Below are positions 50,093-59,212 of a stretch of 64,000 bases of DNA, piece after piece. Source of the DNA: Kocuria rosea subsp. polaris (GTDB taxonomy: Bacteria > Actinomycetota > Actinomycetes > Actinomycetales > Micrococcaceae); contig NZ_LQBK01000033.1 in assembly GCF_001483755.1 (NCBI RefSeq), positions 1 to 64,000 of the forward strand, read 5' to 3'. Positions within the stretch are counted from its first letter, which is position 1. Every line of letters begins with the position of its first letter. The notes under the pieces were generated by a model. That model searched no databases. It saw only the letters and a program-made list of their open reading frames with translations, and was not told the DNA's origin. The position numbers and the translations under genes were made by a program.

Positions 50093-50809
50093 ATGACTAC
50101 GACGAGAAGACTGGCTGTCGCCGGTGCCTCGGCGACCGTGCTGGCGGGGGGCCTGTTCCTGGGCGCACCCGCAGCCGTCGCCGCACCGGGCGACGCCCCG
50201 CCCGGCGGTGCCCCGCCGGGCGCGGCCACATCCTCCGAGGTCGCCGCGGCCGTGGTGGAGCTGCCGCCCGCGGCGCCTGTCGCACCGGTCGACGTCCCGG
50301 CCCCCGCGGTCGCGGACGTCCCGGCCGTCGCCGAGGCGGGCCCGCCCGCAGCGGCGGAGGCCCCGGCACCGGCCGCCGCCGAGCCCGCGGCGCCGGCCGC
50401 ACCGGTGGACGCCCCGGCCCCCGCGGTCGCGGACGTCCCGGCCGTCGCCGAGGCGGGCCCGCCCGCAGCGGTGGAGGCCCCGGCACCGGCCGCCGCCGAG
50501 CCGGCGGCGCCCGCGGCGCCCGCGCCGGGACCGGTCCTCGCCGACGCGCCACCGGCGGCACCGGCGCTGCCCGACGCGGCGCCCGCCGCACCGGCAGCAG
50601 CGGCGGTCGAGCCGGCCGCCCTCCCGGAGCTCGCGCCCCAGGAGGCCGTGGCCGCGAACCCGGGCCTCAACGTGGACACCCGCCTCACCGCGGCACCGCT
50701 GGAGCAGTCGGCCGGTGCCGGCCTGCTCACCGCGCTGCTCGCGGCCGCGGTGGCCCTTCCCGGTGCGCTCGCGTACCGGGCACGGCGGCTCGGGCGCAGC
50801 GGCGCCTGA
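50093..50809 (+). CDS. Ala/Pro-repeat secreted membrane-anchored protein
   Basis: A 238-residue low-complexity envelope protein that I cannot place in a family. The signal peptide ends GAPAAVA-AP near residue 30. Residues 64-141 are two near-identical 39-residue repeats (APVDVPAPAVADVPAVAEAG...). After further Ala/Pro sequence, GLNVDTRLTAAPLEQ leads to a C-terminal helix LLTALLAAAVALPGALAY and an RARRLGR tail. That layout (helix plus basic tail) is like sortase substrates, but no LPxTG/LAxTG box is seen before the helix. AGGAG lies 10 bases upstream. A sortase gene follows. Confidence 0.8.
   Translation: MTTTRRLAVAGASATVLAGGLFLGAPAAVAAPGDAPPGGAPPGAATSSEVAAAVVELPPAAPVAPVDVPAPAVADVPAVAEAGPPAAAEAPAPAAAEPAAPAAPVDAPAPAVADVPAVAEAGPPAAVEAPAPAAAEPAAPAAPAPGPVLADAPPAAPALPDAAPAAPAAAAVEPAALPELAPQEAVAANPGLNVDTRLTAAPLEQSAGAGLLTALLAAAVALPGALAYRARRLGRSGA
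50282..50515. repeat. 117-base tandem duplication in the Ala/Pro-rich protein gene
   Basis: Copies at 50282-50398 and 50399-50515 start GCACCGGTCGACGTC and GCACCGGTGGACGCC, and differ at only a few positions. Each encodes 39 residues. Confidence 0.9.
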
Positions 50810-50811
50810 GC

Positions 50812-50858
50812 GCGTGCCGTGCCGGCGGCGCCCGCGGGGCGGCGCCGGCACGGCACGC
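50812..50858 (+). terminator. Hairpin between the Ala/Pro-rich protein gene and the sortase gene
   Basis: A 16-base arm 50812-50827 pairs perfectly with 50843-50858 around a 15-base GC-rich loop, 3 bases after the stop codon. It is probably a terminator or partial attenuator before the sortase. Confidence 0.75.
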
Positions 50859-50949
50859 ACCCCGCCCGGCCGCCGGCACCCCCGGCCCGGCCCGGCCCGC
50901 GACACCGACAGCGACAGCGACAGCACACGAGACGACAGGACAGAACAGG

Positions 50950-51552
50950 ATGGCCACCAGCACCGCGGCGGCGCCGCCGCCTCCGGTCCCGGTGCGGGAG
51001 AAGGACCCGCGGGCCCGCCGGGCGGCAGTGGTGACGCTGTGCGCCGCCGTGCTGTGGGTGGCGCTGATGAACCAGTGGTTCCTCGCCCAGACCTTCCTGG
51101 GGCACGTGCCGGCCGCGGCGTCCCCGCTGCGCCTGAGCATCGACGCCGTCGGCTTCGACGCGGACGTGCTCCCCTACGACCCGACGGACGAGGACCTCTC
51201 GGACGGCTCGCTCGTGCCGCCGCAGACCTACAACGGCTACCGGCTCACCCCGTACGGAATGCCCGGCGAGGGGTCGGCGAACACCACGTACATCGCCGGG
51301 CACAGCTTCGAGAAGGTCGAGCTGCCCTTCAACAAGCTGAGCGACCCGGCGCTCGTCGGGAAGGAGCTCGAGGTCGAGACCGTGGACGGGACCCTCGACT
51401 ACGTCGTGGACTCGGTGACCACCTACGAGAAGGACACGCTGAAGGACAGCGAGATCTGGCGGGTCGTCCCCAACCGCATCGTCCTGATCAGCTGCTACAC
51501 CCAGGACGCGGTCGGCAAGAACGTCGTCGTCACCGCGTCGCCGGCACCGTGA
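50950..51552 (+). CDS. Class E/F-like sortase
   Basis: Membrane transpeptidase that would attach proteins to the cell wall. The 200-residue chain has an N-terminal anchor VVTLCAAVLWVALMNQWF, catalytic His118 in TTYIAGHSF, and Cys182 in IVLISCYT. The third catalytic residue, usually Arg a few positions after Cys, is not evident; the corresponding strand reads GKNVVVTA with Lys190. The length and TYIAGHS motif fit class E/F enzymes. ATG with AGGA 9 bases upstream. The neighbouring Ala/Pro protein is the obvious candidate substrate but lacks a recognised sorting box. Confidence 0.86.
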   Translation: MATSTAAAPPPPVPVREKDPRARRAAVVTLCAAVLWVALMNQWFLAQTFLGHVPAAASPLRLSIDAVGFDADVLPYDPTDEDLSDGSLVPPQTYNGYRLTPYGMPGEGSANTTYIAGHSFEKVELPFNKLSDPALVGKELEVETVDGTLDYVVDSVTTYEKDTLKDSEIWRVVPNRIVLISCYTQDAVGKNVVVTASPAP

Positions 51553-51591
51553 GGCGTGGACGCCGCTGCCCGCGCCGTGCGGCGGCGGGGC

Positions 51592-52710
51592 TCAGCGCAG
51601 CCCCACCGGCCGCTCCAGGGCGAGGCCCAGGAGCTCGTCGATGAGCTCGGCGTAGTCGAGCCCCGAGGCGGCCCACATCCGCGGGTACATCGAGATCGGC
51701 GTGAACCCGGGCATCGTGTTGATCTCGTTGATGACCACACGGCCGTCCGGGGTGTAGAAGAAGTCGGCGCGGCACAGGCCCTCCCCGTCCAGCGCCTCGA
51801 AGGCGGTGACGGCGCGGCGGCGGATCGTCTCGATCGCCTCCTCCGGCAGATCCGCCGGGCAGCTGAGCCGCGCGGAGGCCTGCGAGACGTACTTGGCCTC
51901 GAAGTCGTAGAACGCGTGCTCGTCGACGATCTCGATCTCGCCCGGCATGGAGGTCCGGGCGGCCGCGTTGCCGCGGCCCTCGAGCACGGCGCACTCGATC
52001 TCCCGCCCCACGATCCCCGCCTCGACCACCAGCTTGCGGTCGTGCTCGCGGGCGGCGGCGATCGCCGCGTCGAGCTCCTCGGCACGGTCCACCTTGGTGA
52101 TGCCGAAGGAGGACCCGGCGCGGGCCGGCTTGACGAACACGGGGAAGCCCAGCTGCGCGATGCGCTCGCGCACGCCGTCGGGGTCCACGGCCCACTGCCG
52201 GTCGGTCACCACCGTGTAGGGGCCCACCTCCAGGCCCGCCGCCTCGAAGGCGAGCTTCATGAAGTGCTTGTCCATCCCCACCGCGGAGGCCGTGACCCCG
52301 CAGCCCACGTAGCGCAGGTCGGCGAGCTCGAGCAGGCCCTGCAGGGTGCCGTCCTCGCCGAAGGGCCCGTGCAGCAGGGGCAGGACCACGTCGATGTGCC
52401 GGTCCCGGCTCACGGTCTGCCCGCCGGGACCGTCCTGACGGACGATGAGCTCGCTCTCCCCGACCTTCAGCGGCAGGCTCACGAGCTCGTCGCCCACGGG
52501 CAGCTCGGCGATCGGGTCCGCATCGAGCAGGGCCTCGAGCTGCTCCTGCGGGCAGAGGAACCACTCCCCGGAGGTGGCGATGCCGACGGTCACCACGTCC
52601 CACTTCTCGCGGTCGATGGCGCGCAGGACGCCGCGGGCCGTGATGAGGGAGATGGAGTGCTCGCTGGAGCGCCCGCCGAACAGCACGGCGACGCAGGGGC
52701 GGGGGGTCAT
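51592..52710 (-). CDS. ddl: D-alanine--D-alanine ligase
   Basis: Makes the D-Ala-D-Ala dipeptide for peptidoglycan. The 372-residue ATP-grasp enzyme has VAVLFGGRSSEHSISL at the N-terminus, LHGPFGEDGTLQGLLEL, VFVKPARAGSSFGITKV and the C-terminal RADFFYTPDGRVVINEINTM with the metal-binding Asp, Glu and Asn. ATG overlaps the gpsA stop by 4 bases. It is the last gene of murA-plsC-gpsA-ddl. Confidence 0.96.
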   Translation of the reverse strand: MTPRPCVAVLFGGRSSEHSISLITARGVLRAIDREKWDVVTVGIATSGEWFLCPQEQLEALLDADPIAELPVGDELVSLPLKVGESELIVRQDGPGGQTVSRDRHIDVVLPLLHGPFGEDGTLQGLLELADLRYVGCGVTASAVGMDKHFMKLAFEAAGLEVGPYTVVTDRQWAVDPDGVRERIAQLGFPVFVKPARAGSSFGITKVDRAEELDAAIAAAREHDRKLVVEAGIVGREIECAVLEGRGNAAARTSMPGEIEIVDEHAFYDFEAKYVSQASARLSCPADLPEEAIETIRRRAVTAFEALDGEGLCRADFFYTPDGRVVINEINTMPGFTPISMYPRMWAASGLDYAELIDELLGLALERPVGLR

Positions 52711-53828
52711 GGGGCGGTCCCTTCGGATTTGATCTCTCGGCCCAGCAGCAGCTGAGCTACGTCGTCGATGGTGATCTCCTCGCGGAGGATGGCCACGACG
52801 GCGTCGGTGATGGGCATGTCGACGCCGTGGCGGCGGGCGAGGGCGAGCACGGCGGGGGCGGACTTGATGCCCTCGGCGGTCTGGGTCATCTCCTCCTGCA
52901 CCTCCTCGGGCGTCAGGCCCAGGCCGAGGAGCCGCCCCGCGGTGCGGTTGCGGGACAGCGGCGAGGAGCAGGTGGCCACGAGGTCCCCCAGGCCGGCGAG
53001 CCCGGAGAGGGTCTCCAGCCGTCCGCCCAGGGCCAGCGCGAGCCGGGTGGTCTCGGCCAGCCCGCGGGTGATGATGGAGGCCTTGGAGTTCTCCCCGAAG
53101 TGGCGGCCGTCGGCGATGCCCACGCCGAGGGCGATGACGTTCTTCACGACGCCGCCGATCTCGGTGCCCACCACGTCCGTGTTCGTGTAGGGGCGGAAGT
53201 AGCGGGTCCGGCAGGCGTGCGCCACCCAGCTGGCCAGCTCCGTGGTGGGGGCCGCCACGACGGAGGCCGTGGGCTGCTCCTCCGCGATCTCCATGGCCAG
53301 GTTGGGCCCGGAGAGCACGCACGTGCGCGCCCGCCAGTGCTCGGCGCCCAGGCCGGTGGCCCGGCCCAGCTCCTCGGCGACCACCTCGCTCATCCGCAGG
53401 CCCGTGTCCCGCTCGAGCCCCTTGGCCAGGGACAGCACCACGGCGTCCGGCTCGAGGTGCCCGGCCGCGGCGGCCAGCTGGGCCCGCAGGGACTGGGCGG
53501 GCACCGCGAGCACCACGAGGTCCGCCCCGCGCACGGCCGCGGGGAGGTCGGCGGTGATCTCCAGGCGCCCGGGCAGCCGGATGCCGGGGACGTAGCGGTC
53601 GTTGACGCGGGTGCGCGCGGCGTGGCCCATCGCGGCGGCGCTGCGCCCCCACAGCACCACGGTCCGCCCGGGCGGCTCGTGGCGGTCGTGCGCGGCCTCC
53701 CGGGCGCTGTCGGCGAGGATCTTGGCGAAGGTCGTGCCCCACGACCCGGCGCCGAGGACGGCGATCCGCCGCGGCCCGGCGGCGGGCAGTCCGCGGGGGC
53801 GCGGCGTGGCAGGGTCGGGCTGCGTCAC
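52707..53828 (-). CDS. gpsA: Glycerol-3-phosphate dehydrogenase [NAD(P)+]
   Basis: Reduces dihydroxyacetone phosphate to sn-glycerol 3-phosphate for phospholipids. It has 373 residues with nucleotide loop GAGSWG at about 26-31, SLAKGLERDTGLRMSEV, the catalytic Lys in VVKNVIALGVGI and LAGLGDLVATCSSPLSRN. GTG at 53828 is chosen because GGGGAGG lies 6 bases upstream and the codon overlaps the plsC stop. The longer open frame upstream is the plsC shadow. Confidence 0.96.
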   Translation of the reverse strand: MTQPDPATPRPRGLPAAGPRRIAVLGAGSWGTTFAKILADSAREAAHDRHEPPGRTVVLWGRSAAAMGHAARTRVNDRYVPGIRLPGRLEITADLPAAVRGADLVVLAVPAQSLRAQLAAAAGHLEPDAVVLSLAKGLERDTGLRMSEVVAEELGRATGLGAEHWRARTCVLSGPNLAMEIAEEQPTASVVAAPTTELASWVAHACRTRYFRPYTNTDVVGTEIGGVVKNVIALGVGIADGRHFGENSKASIITRGLAETTRLALALGGRLETLSGLAGLGDLVATCSSPLSRNRTAGRLLGLGLTPEEVQEEMTQTAEGIKSAPAVLALARRHGVDMPITDAVVAILREEITIDDVAQLLLGREIKSEGTAP

Positions 53829-54574
53829 AGGCGGCCTCCCCGGCGGCGGTCCCAGAGCGCGGCCGGTGCGTCCGTCCCCCGCAGCTGGGCGAGCTCCCGG
53901 GTGACGGCGCGCATGACGGCGTCGGTGGCCTCCTCGAGCCGTGCCGCGTGGCGGCCCACCGGCTGGGTCAGCTCGGGGACGTCGTCCCGCCACGGCGTGA
54001 GGTCCACGGGCGGCCCGATCCGCACGCGCACGTCCTTCCGGGGGAAGATGCTGATCCTGCGCCGGCCGGTGGAGCGGTCGAGGTCGAGGACCTCCTGGTC
54101 CCCCCAGTGCGCCACCGGGACCACGGGGGCCCCGGTGGCGAGGGCGAGCCGTGCTGCGCCCGTGTGCCCGGTCATCGGCCAGCGGCCGGGGTCGCGGGTG
54201 AGGGTCCCCTCGGGGTAGATCACCACGGCGCCGCCGGAGGCCAGCTCGGCGCGGGCGGCCGTGAGCGCCGCGGCGGCGTCGGCCGTGCCCCGCAGCACGG
54301 GGACCTGGCCCGTGGCCCGGAGCACCGCCCCGACCACGGGGGCGCGGAACAGCGACTCCTTCGCCAGGAAGCGGGGCATGATCCCGTTGTCGTAGAGCGT
54401 GATGGCGACCGTCAGGGGGTCGAGCTCGGTGAGGTGGTTGGGCACCACGATAAACCCGCCCTCGGCGGGCAGGTGCTCCTCCCCCGTCCAGCTCAGCCGG
54501 GCCACCAGCCCGTAGGCCGGTTTCACGACGCCCGCGAGCACGCGGAACAGGCTGCGCTTCGAGGTGCGGCTCAT
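53825..54574 (-). CDS. plsC: 1-acyl-sn-glycerol-3-phosphate acyltransferase
   Basis: Acylates lysophosphatidic acid. The 249-residue chain carries the family NHLTELD (46-52) catalytic block and the YPEGT substrate loop (120-124). A hydrophobic stretch near 10-25 may be a membrane-associated helix. ATG start without an obvious ribosome-binding site. It sits 13 bases after murA and overlaps gpsA, so phospholipid and peptidoglycan steps share one operon, as is usual in this lineage. Confidence 0.94.
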   Translation of the reverse strand: MSRTSKRSLFRVLAGVVKPAYGLVARLSWTGEEHLPAEGGFIVVPNHLTELDPLTVAITLYDNGIMPRFLAKESLFRAPVVGAVLRATGQVPVLRGTADAAAALTAARAELASGGAVVIYPEGTLTRDPGRWPMTGHTGAARLALATGAPVVPVAHWGDQEVLDLDRSTGRRRISIFPRKDVRVRIGPPVDLTPWRDDVPELTQPVGRHAARLEEATDAVMRAVTRELAQLRGTDAPAALWDRRRGGRL

Positions 54575-54587
54575 CGGCGGGCCCGGC

Positions 54588-55904
54588 TCACTCGCCGTCG
54601 AGCTCGAAGGACGCCCCGAGCCCCGCCAGCTTGTGCGTGAAGTGCTCGTAGCCGCGCTCGATGAGCTCCACGCCCGTGACGTGGGAGGTGCCCTCGGCGG
54701 CCATCGCGGCGATGAGGTGCGAGAAGCCGCCGCGCAGGTCGGGGATGTTGATCTCCGAGGCCTGCAGCGGGGTGGCCCCGGAGATCACGGCCGAGTGCAC
54801 GAAGTTGCGCTGCCCGAAGCGGCAGGGCACGGAGCCCAGGCACTCGCGGTGCAGCTGGATCGTGGCCCCCATCCGGTTGAGGGCGGCGGTGAAGCCGAAG
54901 CGGTTCTCGTACACGGTCTCGTGCACGATGGACACGCCCGAGGCCTGGGTCAGGGCGACCACCAGCGGCTGCTGCCAGTCGGTCATGAACCCGGGGTGCA
55001 CGTCGGTCTCCACGATGAGCGGGTTGAGGTCCCCGCCGGGGTGGTAGAAGCGGATGCCGTCCTCCGTGATGTCGAGGCCGCCGCCGATCTTGCGGAAGGT
55101 GTTGAGGAAGGTCATCATGTCGGACTGCCGGGCGCCGGCCACGAAGATGTCGCCGCCGGTGGCGAGCGCCGCGGAGCCCCAGGACGCCGCCTCGATCCGG
55201 TCGGGCATGGCCCGGTGCCGGTAGCCGGTGAGCTCGGGGACGCCCTCGATGCGGATCACCCGGTCGGTCTGGACCGTGATGATCGCGCCCATCTTCTGCA
55301 GGATCGCGATGAGGTCCATGATCTCGGGCTCGGTGGCCGCGCCGCGGAGCTCGGTGTGGCCGTCGGCCCGGGTGGCGGTGAGCAGGACCTGCTCGGTCGC
55401 GCCGACCGAGGGATAGGGCAGCTCGACCTTGGCGCCGTGCAGCCCGTGCGGCGCGCTCATCCGGATCCCGGACTCCAGCTTCTCGACCCGGGCGCCGAAG
55501 TGGCGCAGCACGTCGAGGTGGTAGTTGATGGGCCGGTCGCCGATCTTGCACCCGCCGAGGTCGGGGATGAACGCCTCACCGATGGCGTGCAGCAGGGGCC
55601 CGCACAGCAGGATCGGGATCCGGGAGTCCCCGGCGTGGGCGTCGATGTCCGCGTGCCGCGCCGTGGTGACGTTGCACGGGTCCAGGGACAGCCGGCCGTC
55701 CTCGCGCGCCACGTCGACCCCGTGCAGCGCCAGCAGGTTGGTGACGACCTGGACGTCCTTGATCTCGGGCACGTTCGCCAGGACGGACGGCGTGGAGCCC
55801 AGGAGGGCGGCCACCATGGCCTTGGGGACGAGGTTCTTGGCACCTCGCACGGTGACCTGCCCGGACAGGGGGACGCCGCCCGTGATGTGCAGTGCGCTGC
55901 TCAT
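54588..55904 (-). CDS. murA: UDP-N-acetylglucosamine 1-carboxyvinyltransferase
   Basis: First committed step of peptidoglycan synthesis, adding enolpyruvate to UDP-GlcNAc. It has 438 residues: K23 in RGAKNLVPKAM, and the active-site C119 in DLGGCKIGDRP. The Cys is kept, unlike the Asp of fosfomycin-resistant forms, so the target site predicts sensitivity (family knowledge, not tested). ATG 55904 with GGAAGG nearby. A TACACT box lies about 55 bases upstream. It heads the murA-plsC-gpsA-ddl operon. Confidence 0.96.
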   Translation of the reverse strand: MSSALHITGGVPLSGQVTVRGAKNLVPKAMVAALLGSTPSVLANVPEIKDVQVVTNLLALHGVDVAREDGRLSLDPCNVTTARHADIDAHAGDSRIPILLCGPLLHAIGEAFIPDLGGCKIGDRPINYHLDVLRHFGARVEKLESGIRMSAPHGLHGAKVELPYPSVGATEQVLLTATRADGHTELRGAATEPEIMDLIAILQKMGAIITVQTDRVIRIEGVPELTGYRHRAMPDRIEAASWGSAALATGGDIFVAGARQSDMMTFLNTFRKIGGGLDITEDGIRFYHPGGDLNPLIVETDVHPGFMTDWQQPLVVALTQASGVSIVHETVYENRFGFTAALNRMGATIQLHRECLGSVPCRFGQRNFVHSAVISGATPLQASEINIPDLRGGFSHLIAAMAAEGTSHVTGVELIERGYEHFTHKLAGLGASFELDGE

Positions 55905-55958
55905 GACCTTCCGATCTGCTGTTGCCGGGCCACCCCCGAGCGGGAGCGGCACCCGTAC

Positions 55959-55964
55959 AGTGTA
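55959..55964 (-). promoter_or_regulatory. Possible murA operon -10 box
   Basis: TACACT on the minus strand, about 55 bases before the murA ATG, in a short AT-richer patch between the murA and leuD genes. Confidence 0.45.
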
Positions 55965-56023
55965 GGTTCCCCGGCGCGGGCCCTCGCACCAGGGCCGCCG
56001 TCGTGCGTGTCCGGGACAGCACG

Positions 56024-56060
56024 ACGGCCCGGCGGGGCCCGGTGGGCTCCGCCGGGCCGT
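56024..56060 (-). terminator. Terminator after leuD
   Basis: The 12-base arm 56024-56035 pairs with 56049-56060 across a 13-base loop, starting 17 bases past the leuD stop codon. Confidence 0.75.
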
Positions 56061-56076
56061 GCCGGGCGTGGCGCGC

Positions 56077-56676
56077 TCAGGTGCGGGCGGGCAGCGTGGT
56101 CGGCTTGAACGCGGGGCGCCCGGCCTCGAACGCGACGATGTCGTCCTCGCGCTGGAGGGTCAGGCCGATGTCGTCCAGGCCCTCCATGAGGCGCCAGCGC
56201 GTGTAGTCGTCGATGGAGAACGGGACGGTGACCGTGTCGCAGGTCACGGTCCGGGACTCGAGGTCGACCTCGATCTCGGTGCCGGGGTGCTCCTCGATCA
56301 GCTTCCACAGCAGCTCGACGTCGGCCTGGTCCACCTGCGCGGCCAGCAGGCCCTGCTTGCCCGAGTTGCCGCGGAAGATGTCCGCGAACCGGGAGGAGAT
56401 CACGGCCTGGAAGCCGTAGTCGCGCAGGGCCCACACCGCGTGCTCGCGCGAGGAGCCGGTGCCGAAGTCGGGCCCGGCCACCAGCACGGAGCCGTGGCGG
56501 TAGGGCTCCCGGTTGAGCACGAAGTCCTCGTTCTTCCGCCAGGCGGCGAACAGGGCGTCCTCGAACCCGGTCTTGGTGATCCGCTTGAGGTAGACGGCCG
56601 GGATGATCTGGTCGGTGTCCACGTTGGACTGGCGCAGCGGGACGCCGACTCCCCGGTGGGTGGTGAACTTCTCCAT
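56077..56676 (-). CDS. leuD: 3-isopropylmalate dehydratase small subunit
   Basis: Partner of LeuC in leucine synthesis, isomerising 2-isopropylmalate. It has 199 residues, beginning [20 protein letters not shown], with [14 protein letters not shown] and [15 protein letters not shown] typical of the swivel domain. ATG with AGGAAGG 7 bases upstream, 29 bases after leuC. Confidence 0.96.
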   Translation of the reverse strand: MEKFTTHRGVGVPLRQSNVDTDQIIPAVYLKRITKTGFEDALFAAWRKNEDFVLNREPYRHGSVLVAGPDFGTGSSREHAVWALRDYGFQAVISSRFADIFRGNSGKQGLLAAQVDQADVELLWKLIEEHPGTEIEVDLESRTVTCDTVTVPFSIDDYTRWRLMEGLDDIGLTLQREDDIVAFEAGRPAFKPTTLPART

Positions 56677-56705
56677 GGCAGGGCCTTCCTGGGTTCGGGC
56701 GGCGG

Positions 56706-58196
56706 TCAGGCCGCGGCGGCGACGTCGCCGGGGGCGTCGAGGTCGGACGGGGAGGACAGCGTGCCGCGCACCGCGGTGGCCGCGGCCACCACGGGCGAGA
56801 CGAGGTGGGTGCGCCCGCCCTTGCCCTGCCGGCCCTCGAAGTTGCGGTTCGACGTCGAGGCGCACCGCTCGCCGGGGGCGAGCTGGTCCGGGTTCATGCC
56901 CAGGCACATCGAGCAGCCCGCGAAGCGCCAGTCGGCGCCGAACTCCATGAACACCCGGTCCAGGCCCTCGGCCTCCGCCTGCAGCCGCACCTTGGCGGAG
57001 CCGGGCACCACCATCATCCGGACGTTCTCGGCCTTGGTGCGGCCCTTGACGATCTCCGCCGCGGCCCGCAGGTCCTCGATCCGGGAGTTGGTGCAGGAGC
57101 CCAGGAAGACGGTGTCCACCGGAATCTCCTTCATCGGGGTGCCGGCGGCCAGGCCCATGTACTCCAGGGCCCGGCGGGCGTTGGCCTTGTCGTTCTCGTC
57201 CCCGATGTCCTCGGGATCGGGCACCGACTGGGACAGGGGGACGCCCTGGCCGGGGTTGGTGCCCCAGGTGACGAACGGCTCCAGCTCGTCCGCGTCCAGG
57301 AACACCTCGGCGTCGTAGACGGCGTCCTCGTCGGTGCGCAGGGTCCGCCAGTACTCGACCGCCGCGTCCCACTCGGCGCCCTCCGGGGCGTGGGGGCGGC
57401 CCTTGACGTATTCGAAGGTCGTCTCGTCCGGGGCGATCATGCCGGCCCGGGCCCCCGCCTCGATCGACATGTTGCAGATGGTCATCCGGGCCTCCATGGA
57501 CAGCGCCCGGATGGCCGAGCCCCGGTACTCCAGGACGTAGCCCTGTCCGCCGCCGGTGCCGATCTTCGCGATCACGGCCAGGATGATGTCCTTGGCGGAG
57601 ACGCCCGGGCGCAGCGTGCCCTCGACGTTGACGGCCATGGTCCGGAACGGGGCCAGGGGCAGCGTCTGGGTGGCCATGACGTGCTCGACCTCGGAGGTGC
57701 CGATGCCGAAGGCGAGCGCGCCGAACGCGCCGTGGGTGGAGGTGTGGGAGTCGCCGCAGACCACGGTCATGCCGGGCTGCGTGAGGCCCAGCTGGGGGCC
57801 CACCACGTGCACGATGCCCTGCTCGGCGTCCCCGAGCGGGTGCAGGCGCACCCCGAACTCGGCGCAGTTGGCGCGCAGCGTCTCGATCTGCTTGCGGGAG
57901 GTGTCGTCGGCGATGCGGGAGAAGATGTCCTGCGTGGGCGTGTTGTGGTCCTCCGTGGCGATCGTCAGATCGGGGCGGCGCAGCGGGCGTCCCGCCAGCC
58001 GCAGCCCCTCGAAGGCCTGCGGCGAGGTGACCTCGTGCAGCAGGTGGAGGTCGATGTAGAGCAGGTCCGGCCGGCCGTCCTCGCCCTTGCGCACGAGGTG
58101 GTCCGCCCAGACCTTCTCGGCGAGGGTGCGACCGCCCGGGGCCCCGGAGGGCGTGGCGGAGGCCGTGGTGGGGGTCGAGGACTGGTAGTCCGGCAT
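56706..58196 (-). CDS. leuC: 3-isopropylmalate dehydratase large subunit
   Basis: Iron-sulfur catalytic subunit. The 496-residue chain has [31 protein letters not shown], and the cluster cysteines in LGSCTNSR and GCSMCLGMN. An N-terminal Ser/Thr/Pro extension of about 25 residues precedes the conserved start at [15 protein letters not shown] with GGAAGG 7 bases upstream. The leuCD pair is divergent from the IclR-type gene ltbR, a conserved arrangement in Actinobacteria. Confidence 0.96.
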   Translation of the reverse strand: MPDYQSSTPTTASATPSGAPGGRTLAEKVWADHLVRKGEDGRPDLLYIDLHLLHEVTSPQAFEGLRLAGRPLRRPDLTIATEDHNTPTQDIFSRIADDTSRKQIETLRANCAEFGVRLHPLGDAEQGIVHVVGPQLGLTQPGMTVVCGDSHTSTHGAFGALAFGIGTSEVEHVMATQTLPLAPFRTMAVNVEGTLRPGVSAKDIILAVIAKIGTGGGQGYVLEYRGSAIRALSMEARMTICNMSIEAGARAGMIAPDETTFEYVKGRPHAPEGAEWDAAVEYWRTLRTDEDAVYDAEVFLDADELEPFVTWGTNPGQGVPLSQSVPDPEDIGDENDKANARRALEYMGLAAGTPMKEIPVDTVFLGSCTNSRIEDLRAAAEIVKGRTKAENVRMMVVPGSAKVRLQAEAEGLDRVFMEFGADWRFAGCSMCLGMNPDQLAPGERCASTSNRNFEGRQGKGGRTHLVSPVVAAATAVRGTLSSPSDLDAPGDVAAAA

Positions 58197-58275
58197 GGCG
58201 GATCCTTCCGTGCTGCCTGTGCAACGTGTTTCCTCCATGGTCGGCGCCCGCGCGGCGGTGGGCCAGCCCTGCGGC

Positions 58276-58304
58276 TTGCTTCTCACATTCTGAGACGGCA
58301 GTAT
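58276..58304. promoter_or_regulatory. leuC/ltbR operator and ltbR promoter
   Basis: A perfect inverted repeat TCTCA-N5-TGAGA occupies 58281-58295 between divergent leuC and ltbR, a natural site for the IclR-type regulator. TTGCTT (58276-58281) and CAGTAT (58299-58304) are 17 bases apart and would place transcription at the ltbR ATG. The operator would then overlap the promoter and repress it. Confidence 0.5.
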
Positions 58305-58310
58305 CAGTGC

Positions 58311-59123
58311 ATGGACACATCTGGACACATGGACCCGTCCGGCGCCCCGCTCGGCACGCCGCTCGGCGGGCACGGCACCGGCGAGGCGCTGGCGCTGGCC
58401 GCGACCACCGCGCCCAGCGGGGTGGGGGTGGTCGACAAGGCCGCGATGATCCTCGACGCGCTCGAGGCGGGGCCGGCGACCCTCGCGCAGCTGGTGAGCG
58501 CCACGGGGCTCGCCCGCCCCACCGTGCACCGGCTGGCCGTGGCGCTGGCCCACCACCGGTTCGTGGGCCGGGACGTCCAGGGCCGGTTCGTGCTCGGCTC
58601 CCGGCTCGTGGAGCTGGCCTCCGCGGCCGGCGAGGACCGCCTGATCGCCGCCGCCGGCCCCGTCCTGGTGAACCTGCGGGACGCCACCGGGGAGTCCGCC
58701 CAGATCTTCCGCCGGCAGGGCGACTGGCGCGTGTGCGTGGCCTCGGCCGAACGGCCCATCGGGCTGCGGGACACGATCCCCGTGGGCACGCAGCTGTCCA
58801 TGAAGGCCGGTTCCGCCGCGCAGGTGCTCGTTGCGTGGGAGGACCACGACCGGCTGCTCGAGGGCCTGCGGCACGCGCGGTTCTCCGCGACCGTGCTGGC
58901 CGGGGTGCGCCGCCGGGGCTGGGCCCAGTCGCTGGGCGAGCGGGAGCCGGGCATCGCCTCCGTCTCGGCGCCGGTGCGCGGGCCCTCGGGCCGGGTGATC
59001 GCCGCGGTCTCGATCTCGGGGCCGATCGAACGGCTCACCCGCCAGCCGGGGCGGCTGCACGCCGAGGTCGTGGTGCAGGCCGCGCGCCGGCTCACGGAGG
59101 CCGTCCGGGCCACCGCCCCGTAG
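58311..59123 (+). CDS. ltbR: IclR-family regulator of leucine synthesis
   Basis: LtbR/NdgR-type transcriptional regulator. The 270-residue chain has a Gly/Pro-rich N-terminus, then a winged helix-turn-helix (about 45-110, [21 protein letters not shown]) and a C-terminal effector domain ([23 protein letters not shown]). Homologues repress leuCD and often sense amino acids. It is divergent from leuC with a TCTCA/TGAGA repeat between. ATG 58311 is at the predicted transcription start, so it may be leaderless. The next in-frame ATG at 58329 is possible. Confidence 0.88.
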   Translation: MDTSGHMDPSGAPLGTPLGGHGTGEALALAATTAPSGVGVVDKAAMILDALEAGPATLAQLVSATGLARPTVHRLAVALAHHRFVGRDVQGRFVLGSRLVELASAAGEDRLIAAAGPVLVNLRDATGESAQIFRRQGDWRVCVASAERPIGLRDTIPVGTQLSMKAGSAAQVLVAWEDHDRLLEGLRHARFSATVLAGVRRRGWAQSLGEREPGIASVSAPVRGPSGRVIAAVSISGPIERLTRQPGRLHAEVVVQAARRLTEAVRATAP

Positions 59124-59126
59124 CCG

Positions 59127-59150
59127 GCCCCGCCGCCCGCGCGGCGGGGC
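59127..59150. terminator. Terminator between ltbR and the GTPase gene
   Basis: A 10-base arm 59127-59136 pairs perfectly with 59141-59150 around a CCGC loop, just after the ltbR stop codon and before a convergent gene. Confidence 0.7.
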
Positions 59151-59212
59151 GGTCCCCTGCCGTGCTCAGCGGCGCTGGATCCCCCGGCACAGGACCTGCA
59201 CAGCGCAGGAGC

